Positions 21,525 to 33,822 of a DNA stretch of 43,073 nucleotides are shown piece after piece. Below the pieces are notes generated by a model. That model was not told the DNA's origin and ran no database searches. It was given only the letters and a program-made list of their open reading frames with translations. Each line of letters starts with the position of its first letter. Position 1 is the stretch's first letter. The translations under genes and the position numbers were made by a program. Source of the DNA: Monoraphidium neglectum (Eukaryota; Chlorophyta; Chlorophyceae; Sphaeropleales; Selenastraceae); contig NW_014013531.1 of the NCBI RefSeq assembly GCF_000611645.1, forward strand, positions 1-43,073, given 5' to 3'.

Positions 21525-22877
21525 GGGGCCAGGCACAACTGTCCAAAGGGACCTGGCTGTGCTGCGAGTGCCACAGCTATACGTCTGGACGTACGCGCCG
21601 CCGATCTGGCCTGGCCTCCGCGGCGCCGTCCGCTGCGCTCTCTGCTCGGGCGGCTGGTGGCCAGGGTTGGATGCGCATGCACAGCGACCGGCGACTATTT
21701 TGGCGGAGCTGGACGGGAAACTGGTCGCAGGTCGCTGTGCGTGTGAGCACATCAGGCAGGTGTAAGGGCTCAGCCCTATATCTGCTTGCTCGCCTGCGGT
21801 GCCCGGAGCAGGCGTCGCATACACATACATGTCTATTGCGATCGCCAAAGTCGGCGATTTCGTTCGCAAAGGGCTGAGGCCCAGCCTCCCCTTTGCACTG
21901 AGGGGACACTCTGCACCACTGCCCATCCGAAAAGAGCGTGGCTGTGTGCTGGCGACGCCAGCGGCTGCGGCGCCCTCCTCCTGAGCGTGCGGGTGAAGGC
22001 CATCTTTGCTTTTTCGTGGTCTTGCGGGAGCCCAGGCGCGCGGCTGCTTGGATTGTTTTCTGCAATTGCTCTCAGCCGTGGCAGCTGCCTCTGTTCATCT
22101 GCGTGACCAAGACCAGCGGGATTCAAGTATACTTAGATCTGAGCGTGGGTTGGCCAATCCCTTTACCTTTGTTTGAAGTGCTGAAATTTCAACGGACAAT
22201 TCGGGCTGTGCTTTGTCATGTCGTCACTTGTGGGTTTCAAGCAAGAAGACTGGCGGGGCAGCCGGCGCTGGACAAGCGCACAAACTGCATGGTGTGGGAG
22301 CCACGCACAGGTGCTAGAGGCGACATCGCGCCACCTCCGTGCTCGCACCTCACCCCTATCTGCCTTGTCACCCTCAATCTAGCCGCGTGGCAAAGCCTTA
22401 TGACCCAATCACGTTCAAGCTCATAGCCCTTGCCTCTGTCCTCTGCACGACGGCCCCGCGCTGCGCGCTTTCTCAGAGCCGCCGGCAGCCGTTTGCTGTC
22501 AGACGCCTGGCTACCGCTGCTGCGCCATCTTTGCATCACTGCTGTGTAACAGTCACTCGGTGTGCTTATGCAATGAAGGCAAGAGAGACAAAAAAGCTGT
22601 CTTCAACAACAAATCAGCAAATTGTGCAAACGATGTGTGACCCCGAGCACCTGCATCTGATCCAATTGTTGTGAAGTTGAAATAACCATGAAACTGCCAG
22701 GCCACTCAACAGGGGAGGGCGCGCGGCTGACGCACACAGAGTCAAAATAACCAAGCTGACAGCACTGCCACACCGAGAGGCAATTGCAGGGCCCAGCAAA
22801 CTTCGTACGTACTGCTACCCATCAGGCACCCCTCCGGCTGCAATCATGCAATCTCCCCTGCTCGGCCTCGCTATTGT
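21525..22877. other. Convergent intergenic region, no gene seen
   Basis: 1.35 kb between the stops of the CslA-like gene (+) and the dioxygenase (-). TGTAA at 21761-21765 is a candidate poly(A) signal for the CslA-like gene. The open frames here lack any recognisable domain or consistent splice structure. Confidence 0.5.
21761..21765 (+). terminator. Candidate poly(A) signal TGTAA for the CslA-like gene
   Basis: First TGTAA after the stop codon, about 240 bases downstream. Motif and position only. Confidence 0.35.
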
Positions 22878-23642
22878 TCACACTGCCCCCGCTGCCCCCG
22901 CCGCCCCCGCTGCCGCTGTTGCCGCTGCTGCCTCGCCATTCCCGTAGCCCGCGTGTGTGGCGGCGTACTTCTCCAGGAGGTGGCGCCCCGCTGTGGTGGG
23001 GGGGTAGGCGGCGGGACGGTCCGCCGTGACGCAGCACGGGAGCGCCTCCACCACAGCGTTGAAGTTTGGCTGGCGTGGAGGGGTGGTGGGGATGAGCGAG
23101 CGGCGATCCGCGGAGAAGGGGTTGAGGTGGCGAGCGGCGGCCGGCCTACGGCCAAGGAGTCAGCGAGGCAGGCACACAGGCAGGGGGAGCGCCTAGCGTG
23201 GTGATGTGAAACGGTCCGCATGATGTTCCTGCAAGCCCGCACACAGCTCGCGCCTGAGCAGGAGCCGGCGGCAGAACTGTGAGCCGTCTAGGTGCACGCA
23301 ACGTTCAAAGCAGCCAGCTGTCTCCGCACGCGCACAGGCCGCACCTCAAAAAAGAAAGGTATCGAGTAGCGGTCACGCCCCGTAGTACTGACGACGCGAT
23401 GCAGGGTGCTCTTGTACAGCCCGTTGGTCCACCTGACGGTTTGGAGAGGTGCACAGAGGCTAGGGGTCTTCAGTGGCGTGGCCAGCGGGGTTGCTATGGA
23501 GGGCCCCTTGCAGTCTGGTTGTGCACAGGGGGCGCCTTTGAGGCCAACGGTGGCTTGCGTATTGGGTGATTCTAATACATATCTGACGGAAGGAAAGCAT
23601 TCCGCCTACCCCGTGCATTAGCAACGACGACGCACGACACAA

Positions 23643-23693
<51 letters not shown>

Positions 23694-25518
23694 CGTGCAT
23701 TGCAAGCAAGCGCAGGTGAACCACCCCGCACTCGCAGACACAGGCACACATGAATTCACCCACCGCTCCAGCATGTCCCCCAGATTGCACACGAAGCAGC
23801 GCGGGGCGGCAGGCACGTCCACCCAGGCGCCCCCCACATGCACCTGCAGCCCTGGCTGGCCATCGGTTGCCAGGACCGTAAGCATGCCCTGGGGTATGCA
23901 GGGATTGGAGGGGTTAATGAGCTGGACAGTGTCAACAAAAGAGTTCCAATACGCATCGTGGATGCACGCATGTGTAGAAACGCCAAGTAGTGATTCGCGC
24001 CAGCATCGCAGCCGAAATCTGATGAGCCTCCCTTGGTGGAGGCGGGTACACTGCACAGGCACCATGAGTCACTCACGTAGTCGCTGTGCGCGCCGGCCCC
24101 GAACACGCCATCCCCCGGCCGGGAGACCTCTGCACTGTAGTGCAGCGGCCGCAGGAATACCATGGGCGGGTCGAAGAACGGGTCAAAGTGACCTGGCTCC
24201 AGATCTAGGCTGATCGCGAGCAGCCGCAGCAGGCGGTGGCCGAGGGCAGTGACGGAGGAGAAGTAGGCCTCGGTGGTGGCACGGAAGCCGGGCAGAAGCT
24301 TCTCAGGCGGCCAAAGGTTGGGGCCGTGGAGGGGTAGCTGCGCCTCGGGGCTGTCCGCGGGGACCTCTCTGGGTGTCACGTGGAGAGTCAGGGATGGGCG
24401 AGCAGATTGTGTTGACTGGTACAGGGTCCAGTGTACACACCAAGGATCGCAGCTGCGGGTGGCAATTTCATAAGCAGCATGGCACACGCATGCAGATGGT
24501 TGAGCGTTGCTTGAACACAGTGCGTGCGTTATCGCGATGCCAAGCCAGGCTCGACATGCTGAGCAGCAGTGGAGTAGCCCTGCCCCTCCTCTGCCTCACC
24601 TGCCGATGTAGTAGCCCTCCTTGGTATCACCCTGCGCAAAACCAAAACTGCTGTTCAGCGGGCAATTCGAATCTAGCTACCTGGGCATACGTCTTCTCAC
24701 TCTGAGCAACGGCGCTGAGACCCGAGGCCCGCATTGCACATTAAGCGTTGCCCCGGACGACAGTTGCAGCCAAAGGCGAGCAGACACGTCAATTGCACGC
24801 GCCTTGGTCTGTGACCCAGGATCAAGGGTCTCCTCCAACAGGGGCGTATACCCGCGGTTGTTTTCGTCCTGGGGCAATCGATTTTGGGCCAGATGCGGCC
24901 GCAGGCTGGTCAGCAAGGTGAAAGGGCAGCCAGCAACAGGGACCCCAGCAGGACACCCCAGTGCATCATCCGCAATAATGACTCGAAAGAATCACAAAAT
25001 GTGTGCCACATGTGCGCTCTAAAAGCACCCGGCCTGCACTGCGTCTTGCGGGCACTGCGCCGCCCGTGCACCTGCAGCAGCGCCATCTTGTCGGCAATGG
25101 GCAGGTCAAACAGTGACCTGATCTGGTCAAACATCGAGATGACGACATCGTCCGGCACGCCGTGGCCCGCTGCAAGAAAGAAACCAGAGCCGCGGCAGGC
25201 GGCGCCCAGGGCGGCGGCAGCTTCGGGATCGGGGGCGGAGAGGTCGATGATCGGGATTGCCTCCTGAGCCGTGTTGCATGGGATGGGAGTCGAGTTGCGG
25301 TTGCGGGCCAAACCACATTTGTGTCAGTCGCGTAAGGGCACGATGCAAGAATGTGTATGTATGCTCACACTTTTTTGTACGCCCACATGTATGCTAGGCC
25401 CGAAGCTGGCTGAACCGGTCGCAGCAACACAGCCGAGCGCGTCGAGCATCACATGGCGCATCAGTCGCCGGCCTCACAGAGAAAGGCATCAGCGCAAGCT
25501 CACCGCCATCGCAGGCAT
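22878..25518 (-). CDS. 2-oxoglutarate/Fe(II)-dependent dioxygenase (isopenicillin N synthase-like)
   Basis: Model join(22878..23069,23345..23432,23764..23888,24077..24368,24600..24631,24803..24868,25072..25263,25504..25518), 333 aa. The family oxidises small molecules with 2-oxoglutarate and ferrous iron, usually in the cytosol; the substrate is unknown. Seen: the N-terminal DIOX_N motif [58 protein letters not shown], then the iron-binding HSD (about His196, Asp198) in GAHSDYGMLTVL, the third ligand His252 in [12 protein letters not shown], and the RYS 2OG-binding triad (about 262-264). The C-terminus is Ala/Gly-rich. The first exon (MPAMA) is inferred because the exon 2 frame has no ATG and its upstream reading is stopped; the GCG|GTGAGC donor fits in phase. 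The donor at 24802 is GC (AAG|GCGCGT). Confidence 0.86.
23644..23691. repeat. (CA)24 microsatellite
   Basis: Uninterrupted CA dinucleotide run within intron 6 (23433-23763) of the dioxygenase gene. Confidence 0.95.
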
Positions 25519-26762
25519 CTGGCAATATGCTTGTAACTTGCGCTGTGCAGCGCGCCTATAAAAACGCTGTGACCGCGAAGCCCCGCGCCGATCTGGCGGT
25601 CATCGAGGGTCGTATTCCAAACCCCTTGCGATGGCTGAATGTATATAAAGTCCAAGCGGCAGACTGCTGTTGATCATGTCAAGGTCGAGCTGTTGATCGC
25701 CAAAGCAAATGTGTGACCTGCGTCACCAAGGTCACTGTGTCGCCAGGCGCTGCGCTTTCATTACAAGGTCGGGGTGTGGTTTGAAGCTGTTGGACAAGTG
25801 AAGCTCAGCCTGAGCTAAGCCAAGTGCAGCAAAGCCATAGACGCAGCAGTGTCGCCGTCAAGGTATCAAGGCACCACAGCAGCTGTGAACGCCGTGAGGA
25901 GGGATGCGAGCAAGGTAGCAACTGCCCCAGGGGGGGTTGGGCCAGCTCGTCCACTCATTCTGTGCTGGTTGCCATGTTGCTGGCATCCACACAGTGTGTG
26001 TTGAAAAACACATTTGGGTATCAACAGTGGTGAGCAATACGCTGTCGTGTGTATTTTGAGGAGTGCGTGCTCGGCGTTACACTAGTACCAGGACATGGGC
26101 AACGTGCACGTGAAGTTGCTCGCACCCGAGCACAGTCCTGCACTGTCATGGCATTTAGTCTGAGCCTAGCCAGTGTGAAGCACGGGAACGCCACAAAACC
26201 GCTGGCCTTGACAGATGCCTTGTGTCGCACGCGTAGACAAACAAGTGTGAATCCGATGCTCCCAGCCTGCTGTGGTGTGCTGGCTCCCGCGGTGAGTGCT
26301 GCGCTCCGACGTGATGCGTCACGTACGTGGCTCGAAATCAATAGTGAATTGCAGTGAAGTGTGACCTGGGTAGCATCAGTAAGCCCTCCCTCAACTCAGC
26401 AAAGCCCCTGAAAGCTGGTGAAGGAGTGGCTGTGAGGCTCCTTCGACAAACCAGTGCGGGAGCAACGCAACTTCCACTGGTCTGAGGCCGCCTGCGTCCC
26501 CCCGCAGGTTGACCAGGGCGGTGACCCAACACCCCGTTCCTTGGGTTTGCAGGCAAGCCGCCCAGATCAGGGCGCAGGCGGCAGTGCGCAGCGCGGGTCA
26601 ACCAACAGAAAGTCCTTGGCTCTGCTGAGCCCCGCCCAACAAAGTCTTCGTTGCTTTCAGCAGTCACGAACGCTCCTTTGGCCAAGGATTTACCTCCATT
26701 CGCGTCGCCCAAGTCAACCTGGTCTGGTCTGGGCTCGAAGTACTTCTCTCCTCTGGCGCAGC
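25519..26762. promoter_or_regulatory. Spacer with dioxygenase promoter and 3' flank of the first P450
   Basis: 1.24 kb without a supportable exon. Near the dioxygenase start it carries TATATAAA (+ orientation, 25642-25649; reads TTTATATA on the coding strand), a candidate TATA element about 125 bases from the ATG, and TATAAAA at 25557-25563. Confidence 0.4.
25642..25649 (-). promoter_or_regulatory. Candidate TATA element for the dioxygenase gene
   Basis: A near-palindromic TATATAAA placed about 125 bases upstream of the inferred ATG. Strand of use cannot be read from the motif. Confidence 0.3.
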
Positions 26763-29700
26763 TCAAGCGGCCGCCGACGGCGGCACATCCAGCGCCTCGC
26801 CCTCGCCACCACGGGCGATCGGGCGCACCCAGACGCCGTCAACCGGCGAGAGGGTCATGCCCAGTCGCAGCTTGAGGGGCACCTGCATGAGGATGGGGTC
26901 AATTGCAATCGAGGCAGCACAGTGCTGGGCCGTTGCATCCGAAGGCAATCATGCGAGGCAGTGGGCGGGTGCGCAATCATGGGAGGCAGCAGACAGGGCA
27001 TGGCAGGAAGTGGACGCCCCTGCGCGGCACGGGACACGTTGCAAACCCCTCACGCACGGTGCTGCCGTATGCGTGGTGCCACGGTGATGCCCAGCCACCC
27101 CACAAGTCCAAGCCCCCAGGCCCGCCCACCTGCCCGGGCCGCAGCTCGAAGCTGAAGCGCTGGTGCAGCCGCACCAGCGCGATCTTGGCCTCGTTCAGTG
27201 CAAACCTCCACCCGATGCACATCCGCGGCCCCGCGCCAAACGGCGTCCACGCGTCGTCGGTGGCGGGAGCCAGCGCGGAGCCCTCTGGCAGGAAGCGCTC
27301 GGGGGCAAACTCCAGGGGGCGGGGCCAGTAGGCCTCGTCCCTCTGATAGCAGTAGGGCGCGGTGAAGAGGTTGGCGCCCTGGGGGGGGCGCGTGAGGATG
27401 AGGAGTGTTTTGGCTGAGCTCACCTTGTCAATGGGGCACAAGCCGCACACGGATCATAGCCTTGGAGCAATGGCGACGTTGCATTGAGTGGAGGTGCCAG
27501 GGTGCAAGCATGGGGCAGGCACTGACGTCATGCTGCCTTGTTGTGGATGCATGCCAGGGATAAAATCGCTTGTGGAGCAGATGTGCTGCCAAATGTAGGC
27601 GTGGGGTTTAAATGCCCCAAAACCCTGCGGTGCACTTGCAAGGCGAACACACGTGTGCCTGTACGTGTGCGAGGTGGGGAGCACACCTTCTCGACCGTGA
27701 CACCCGGCACGAGATACATGCCTTCCTGCTTGGACACGACACGGCTCGTCATTGTGGCCGGGGGGTCTGAGCATGTCGAGTGAGGGGGGGGGCAAGAGTG
27801 TGGCGGGTCAAAGCGCAGAGCGTCCTGCTCGGGTCACAGGCACAGGCTGGAAATACACCAGTGCCATCTGCATGCGCTCCCTACCGCAAGCAAGTGCGTC
27901 CTTGCCCCCTCCCCCCCCAGGGGGTGGGCACTCACAGAGGCGCAGGGCCTCCTTGACCACCGCCTCTACGTAGGGGAACTCCCCCAGGTCTGCGTGCGTG
28001 ACCTGGTGGGCGGCGGGGTTGGTGCTGGTGGCTGAGCAGTAAACTTATTCGTCCACGAGTGTCAGGATGATGGATGCCATGTGTTGATGCGCGCAAGCAG
28101 CCAAGCGTGATTTTGCCCCGCTATCGCTTGATGAAATCCCCGTGCTATGATGGGCCGGTGGCAGCGAAAAACCGAAGCACGGTCTAACCATGTGCAACAG
28201 CCACAAATTTGACCGCCCCTGCGTCGACCTGGCGGGTGCGTCCAAAGGCGTCAATCTCTGCAAGGAGGCGCTCCTGGACAGTTGAGACGGGAAGTGTGAA
28301 AGGCAGGGGCGCTGCTGTGCCTGGGCCGTTTTGCCCGCAATCAGGGGCAGCCTGGACCGGCAGCAGCATTCTGGAAGCATAGAGAACACCCAGCCCACCC
28401 CGGAGGCTGCTGCGGCACCCATGTCCGTCCATCGTTTCCCTCTAGTTGTGCCGCACCTGGACGCGGGGGCTGAGGGCGATGTTGTACACCGCATAGGACA
28501 GCGCGTTGGCCGTGGTCTGGTGGGGGGCCGGCGGGAAGGGGTTCGGGCACGGAGGAAGTGTGGCGGGCGCAACAGTGGGTGACGAGAGGTGATTGCAGCC
28601 GAAGTGTTGCCAGCTGCGTCTGGCCAACACAGGGTCGCCTGCTGGGCACACGACTGCATGACAGATGCATGGGACCCGAAGCAATCAGGAAAAGCAGACC
28701 CAAATCAGTCTATGCACCCTCGTTTTGCACCAGCCCAACCAACCTCGTAGCCCGCCAGGATGAAGGTGGAGGCCTGGGCGGTGATGGTCGCGTCAGAAAA
28801 CTTGGCCGCCCCGCTGGCATGGTCACGCGCGCGCAGCAGCAGGCCCAGGAAGCTGCCGGGCTCCACGTCCGTCGCTCCCCGCTTGGCCGTGCCGACGATG
28901 TTGATGCCGCTGGCGGCGTCAGCGCCGCCAAAGGTAGCCTTGGGCGCGCCTGCGCGCGCGGCCGCCTGCACCAGCAGGCCGGGGGCCTCCCCCTGGAGCT
29001 CCTCCAGCGTGGCGTCCGCCTTGGCCGCGGCCGGCGGCCCGGCCTTGTCGGCGCCGGCCGCAGCCTGGCCGGGGTGGGCGGAGCGCCAGTTCTGGATGAG
29101 GCCGTAGCCGACCTCGCGGACGGTTGCGCGAGCCTGAGAGATGAGAGGGTGGGGGCAAGGAGCGTGTGGGGCATGCCCACAATGCAAGAGCAGTAGGAAC
29201 CAGCGAGGGGCAGCTGGTTGGCGCACAGATACTATGTGCGCAATTACATACGCGCATGCATGCGTGTTTGCTTGCGGTTGCATTAAGCATGCGCGTTTGC
29301 TTGCGGTTGCATTAGTAATGCAACCGCAAGCAACCACGCATGAATGCGCGTATTTGCTTGCAAAGACGCATGCACGCATGCTCACGCATGCACAAGCATG
29401 CGCACATCGTTTTGCCTGGACTTAAAACACACAAGAAACACCAACCTGGGACACCTGCAACAGCTTCTTGTCTGGCAGGGTGCGCGCCAGCCACTGCACA
29501 AAAGGCGCGGCCTTGGGGAAAAACAGCATCAGCGGCTGGTAGAGGGTCCCGGCCACCAGTGAAGCGGACGAGAACACGGTCTGGCTGGCCTTAACCTGAG
29601 CCGTTGAGGAAGGCAGCCGCACACACGTGTGCACGGGGGTGATTCAAAGCGGCAAGCGCTGCTGGGAACCGTCCCAGGGCTGCCTGACGGCTGTGGTGCC

Positions 29701-32064
29701 GCAAACTAGGGCCCAGCTGCAGAGGACGAGGGAAGCCCTGGCGTGGGCCAGTGCAGCAGGTGCGATCGCGCAGGGCTGTGTGGTGCCGACGCCGTGTCTC
29801 AGTGATTCAAATTGCCGTTGCGCGGCTTTAGCGTGCGCACCAGGCGGAGACCTTCTTCCGCAGAGGGTGAGTCAGGGTCGTCCAGCGTGTGAAAGTCAAT
29901 GCCAAACGCAGTGCTGCCCACCACCTGCAGGGGCGGGGTGTGGTCGTGTGCATGTCCAGATGGCGGCGGGGCGATTGCGAGGGCACACTCGGCTCGCCGG
30001 GTATGAGTGGCATCAGCCTGATCAAACTGAGTGCGAGTTTAGCAGGCTGGAGGCGGTCCCGCTCGCTGACTAAGCTGTGGCGCAGTGCTGCGCCAGCAGC
30101 GGCGATGTGGCAGACTCTACACCTTCAAGGACGGTGTCGGCACCAATGTGACAGTGGTGTGCCTGCGCCAGCCGTTGCGGCCCCTCACATCACGCTCACC
30201 CCCATGGTCATGGTGCCCAGGGCGCGGAAGATGTCCACCTCGCGCCCCTCCTTGGCCGCCCCCTCCAGCATGTCGCACAGCCGCACCGCGCACGAGTCCA
30301 TGAGGCTGGAGTAGTGGGCCAGGGAGCCCGACGCAAACGCAGGCTGCCAGGCCATGCGCAGTTGGCGCCACTCCTCACCCCTGCGGCAGGGCGGGGGCGG
30401 GCGTGCGGTTGCCATGCGTAATAAACAACCAAGCAGATGAGTTCAATCTGAGACCCAGAGAACCACCAAATGGATTGCCGCAGCTCAACCGATCAGCAAA
30501 AGCCTGTTTGACAAGCAGGGCCGGGGCGCCCGAGGGCCGTGCAGGCATGCAGGCACCGCTGCGGCAGGTGGGCAGGCCGCGCACTTGGCGCCAACGATGC
30601 CGAGCGCGATGTCGTTGTCGCGGCCGGTCTTGTCGGCGGAAAAGCTGTTTGGCGAGGGCGCGGTCGATCAGCCGATAGTTGACCTGCAGACGGAGGGGTG
30701 AGGGTGGGAGAGCTTGGGGCAATGCAATTGAGAGCTGCGGCAGTCATCGGAGGAAGTGTGTGCTGAGGGGCGCATCAGGGTCAGCAGGACACACGTGAAG
30801 GGGTTGGCATGGGCAGGAGGTGTGTCGAGTGCGGCGCGCTGTGTCCGTGGATCGAGCAGAGCCGATGCGAGGCGGCAGTGCGAGCGTCATAATGTGGCTG
30901 TTGCGGCAACGCGGAGAGTGGCATGAGTTTGAGGATGGATGGCATGCAAAGATTCAGCTGCATCGGGGCCAAATGCGATGGCTGAGGATGAGAGGGGACA
31001 GTGAGGGAATGCACCTTGCGGGCGAGGTAGGGGTCGGCAATGATGATGAAGGGCGTGCTGCCCAGGTAGACCTGCAGGGCGGGGACCGGGGAGCATGTTG
31101 CTGCTGTGAGAGGAAGGGTGGAAGGGCAGCAAAGGCGTTGAGGTATGAGTGTGTTAGATGGTAAAGGCGTCCACGTTGCTGGTGTCAGTGTCATCAGCTG
31201 CCGAGCGCTGGGCGCGTCCGAACCTTACATATGCGGCCGTACCGCCGGCGGCACACGTCCAGGTACTCATGGAGGCCTGATGGGTTGGGGGTGACGTCAT
31301 GAGGCTGGCTTAGGAAAGCAGGGTGGGGGGTGACGGCATGCAGTGACGTTGAAAGCCGAGGTGCAACCAGCACGGCGCACAGCAAGGCGAGCAAGGAATG
31401 CCTTGTTGCTTTGATCCAGTGCACCTCGGTCCGCCCCTCGTGGTGCATCCAGCCGCCCCTTGCAGTGGTGTACACATTCAAATCGTCATGCACACAGCTT
31501 GCTGAGACCGGCGACTCTCTGCCCACCGCGCCTTTCAGGCCTGCTTCAGCCATATCTTGCTACACCCTTGTGGTTTCCTGGGTCACTCCGCGATCACGCC
31601 CATCCCACTGCTCCACTCACCGTACTTGAGCACAGCAGGCAGGTTGCCAATCAACGGCGGGGCGAATGGTCCTGTAAGGGTACACGGAGAGGCCGGTTGC
31701 TGGTACGGCAAGCCGTACTTGTGTGCGGTACTGAACGTGCCCGGCAGTGAGCAGCGAGAGCGGCTCGGCAGCGGCGTGCGAGTCGGGTCGCAGCGTCTCG
31801 CGCATGCTCTCACCAGGAATGCGACGCAGCTTCCACCGGTTCGCTGTCCACAGGAGAACCGTGGCCAGGCTCTGCAGAAAGGAAGCCGGATGCGGAGTGA
31901 CGAAGCTGGGACACCACGTCCGACATCCCTGGACAGCACGGGACCCCTCAGCGATCGCGCAATCTCGCCCCAACTGCCCCAATCAAATGAGATGTTGGTT
32001 TTGTTCCACTTACGAATACAGTTAGGCTGACGGCAGCGGCTGCGTACAGATCAAGACTCATCAT
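26763..32064 (-). CDS. Cytochrome P450, tandem copy A, with one-base frameshift in exon 6
   Basis: Model join(26763..26882,27130..27378,27687..27766,27936..28002,28229..28273,28457..28516,28744..29133,29446..29595,29841..29924,30200..30380,30585..30683,31015..31071,31224..31276,31621..31671,31814..31871,32014..32064). About 597 aa if the lesion is ignored. Heme-thiolate monooxygenase, probably ER-anchored by the N-terminal helix before the RIPGPFAPP hinge. Motifs: C-helix WRQLR, I-helix AGYE|TT across a junction, ExxR in EALRL, FAPERF, and heme loop FGAGPRMCIG. The C-terminus VPLKLRLGMTLSP recalls the CYP3/CYP711 clans, tentatively. Exon 6 is 99 bases versus 98 in copy B; the extra base lies in a T run (AAAA on + at 30640-30643), shifting QL|SADK out of frame. 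No alternative splice that restores phase was found. It could be a pseudogene, an allele or a sequencing error. Confidence 0.82.
29267..29333. repeat. Direct plus inverted 18-base repeats forming a perfect hairpin
   Basis: Unit TTGCTTGCGGTTGCATTA occurs at 29268-29285 and 29297-29314 in direct orientation, and as its exact reverse complement at 29316-29333. The last two make an 18-bp stem with a one-base loop. It lies in intron 29134-29445 of P450 copy A, in a CATGC-rich neighbourhood. Confidence 0.9.
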
Positions 32065-33822
32065 TGAATCACGCGCAGCTGGCTGCAACGAGGCGAGCGT
32101 GTGTTTATGAATGGGAGCACTCTAATATTGAAGCTGTGAATTCTCAATTCTAGTGTACCCGCGACACGCAGGGCTTGTTACCAGCAGCTACCGCACAGGT
32201 GTATCGTAGTCAATAATGAGTCAATGTTGCTGACGAATCCGACTTGCGCGATGCACGCAACGCCCTTCTTTTACGCCAAAGGAACGTGGGCGAGAGACAC
32301 GCCAGCTTGTGAGGCACATAATACGCCATTACAAGGCTTGGCTCGCATTTGAATGCGCAACATGCCAGGACACAGGTGCGTCCCGCAACAACGAGCAGTA
32401 TGCGGGAAGGTGGTGTGACAGAATCTATGCTGGTGCAACACATATCCACCATACTTGGGTTTCAGTGTTGTGAAACAATAAAGGGATTTGGACTTGCCGC
32501 CAGCACTGGTGCCTGCTCACAGGCCACACACTGTGTAGCGTGCGGAAGCTGACATACCTTGATTTGCAAACCATCCAACGCTGGTGCCCTTCCTACGGCC
32601 GTGCTTTCAAGGTGCATTATTTGCAGCAGCTGTATCTGACGGGATGGGGGACCACAGACCTCGCACGCAACCCCTACAAGCAGGCCGCACTTCCGATGGA
32701 ACTGTGGTCATGACAGGAGTTGCTGATGGCTTAGCAACACAGCACATGCAGATGTGTGCACGCCCGGTGCAGGCAGTGGTTAGCGGGTCAAGCACCGAAG
32801 CGAAGCCAGCGGATGCAGCATTGACTGCTGGCGAGATGACATGAACATAACCTGACCAGGCGCCCGCACAGTAGTGGCCACACTGCCCGTGATCAGGGGC
32901 ACTACATTTCGTATTTGTCCTTGCAACCAACACTCCTGGCAAAGCATGACGTAATGTAATGTCGAGTAATGTAATTGACACTGCAGGCCAAGATCACCTT
33001 ATGATGTAGTGCGAGCTGCTTGACACATCAGGACTCAACAGACTTGGATGTTCAACATTACACAGGTGCAAGGACATTGAAATGATTGCGGTGCAGGCAA
33101 CCTGCAGACAGCTCAGCACACTGAGCTGAGCGGTTGCAACAATCTAAGGAAGCTTCCTGATGGCTTTGACCACCACCACCTGTCTCATAAACGTAAATGT
33201 CATCTGTGCGTCCAAGAGTCCCAGCCGTCTGCGACGCGGGCGTGCGCTGCGCTCAAACGTAGTAGGCTTTGAGAGCGTGGTGGCTAAAGTGGCAGCTCAT
33301 TCTGCCAACGGTTGTGAATGTGGCCCAACATCAACTCAAAAGCGCACCTCAGCCGACGGCCCCTCCTTATCAAAAGTACGCGCCCCCCAAGTTCATGCCC
33401 TCAAGCACAGGCCCGCCATTCCTGCTGAAGAACAAACAGTGCCCATACAGGCACTAGACAACAAGGGCGTGAGAGAACCAATTATCAGTGCTGCGGGGCC
33501 CTCTTGAGGCCCGCGACATTTGCATGTGGCGGCAACCCAATAACAAATGCAGAGACCTGGCGTGCCAGCCGCCGAAACGTGGCGCATGCAGCAAGGCCGA
33601 GCCGCGCCGCAGCCGGCAACAAATCCTGAGCCCTGCCTAGCCCTGGTGAACTGCTTGAGATTGTCTGCAACATACATGGACACGCTGCTGCCACAAAATC
33701 ACACACATATCTTGGTGCCTGGCATTGCACCAGGTCCTCAGATCTTTGCTAGCCCTGGCTGTGCTACACAAAAGCAGGCTGGAAAGGAAAGCCTTTGTAT
33801 TTTGGGGGATTGCTTCCGCAGC
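32065..33822. other. Spacer between the tandem P450 genes
   Basis: 1.76 kb holding the copy A promoter (right of 32064) and the copy B 3' flank (left of 33823), both minus strand. It is the AT-richest long stretch in the window. No exon with P450 or other recognisable sequence is present, so the duplication boundaries do not leave a visible gene fragment. Confidence 0.5.

Noticed and set aside
21525..22877. A possible extra gene between the CslA-like and dioxygenase genes
   Set aside because: Several open frames of 60-160 codons exist, but none shows a domain, coherent splice sites or codon pattern like the neighbours.
32065..33822. A remnant P450 or transposon between the tandem P450 copies
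   Set aside because: I looked for heme-loop, ExxR and WxxxR motifs, terminal inverted repeats and transposase-like frames on both strands and saw none.
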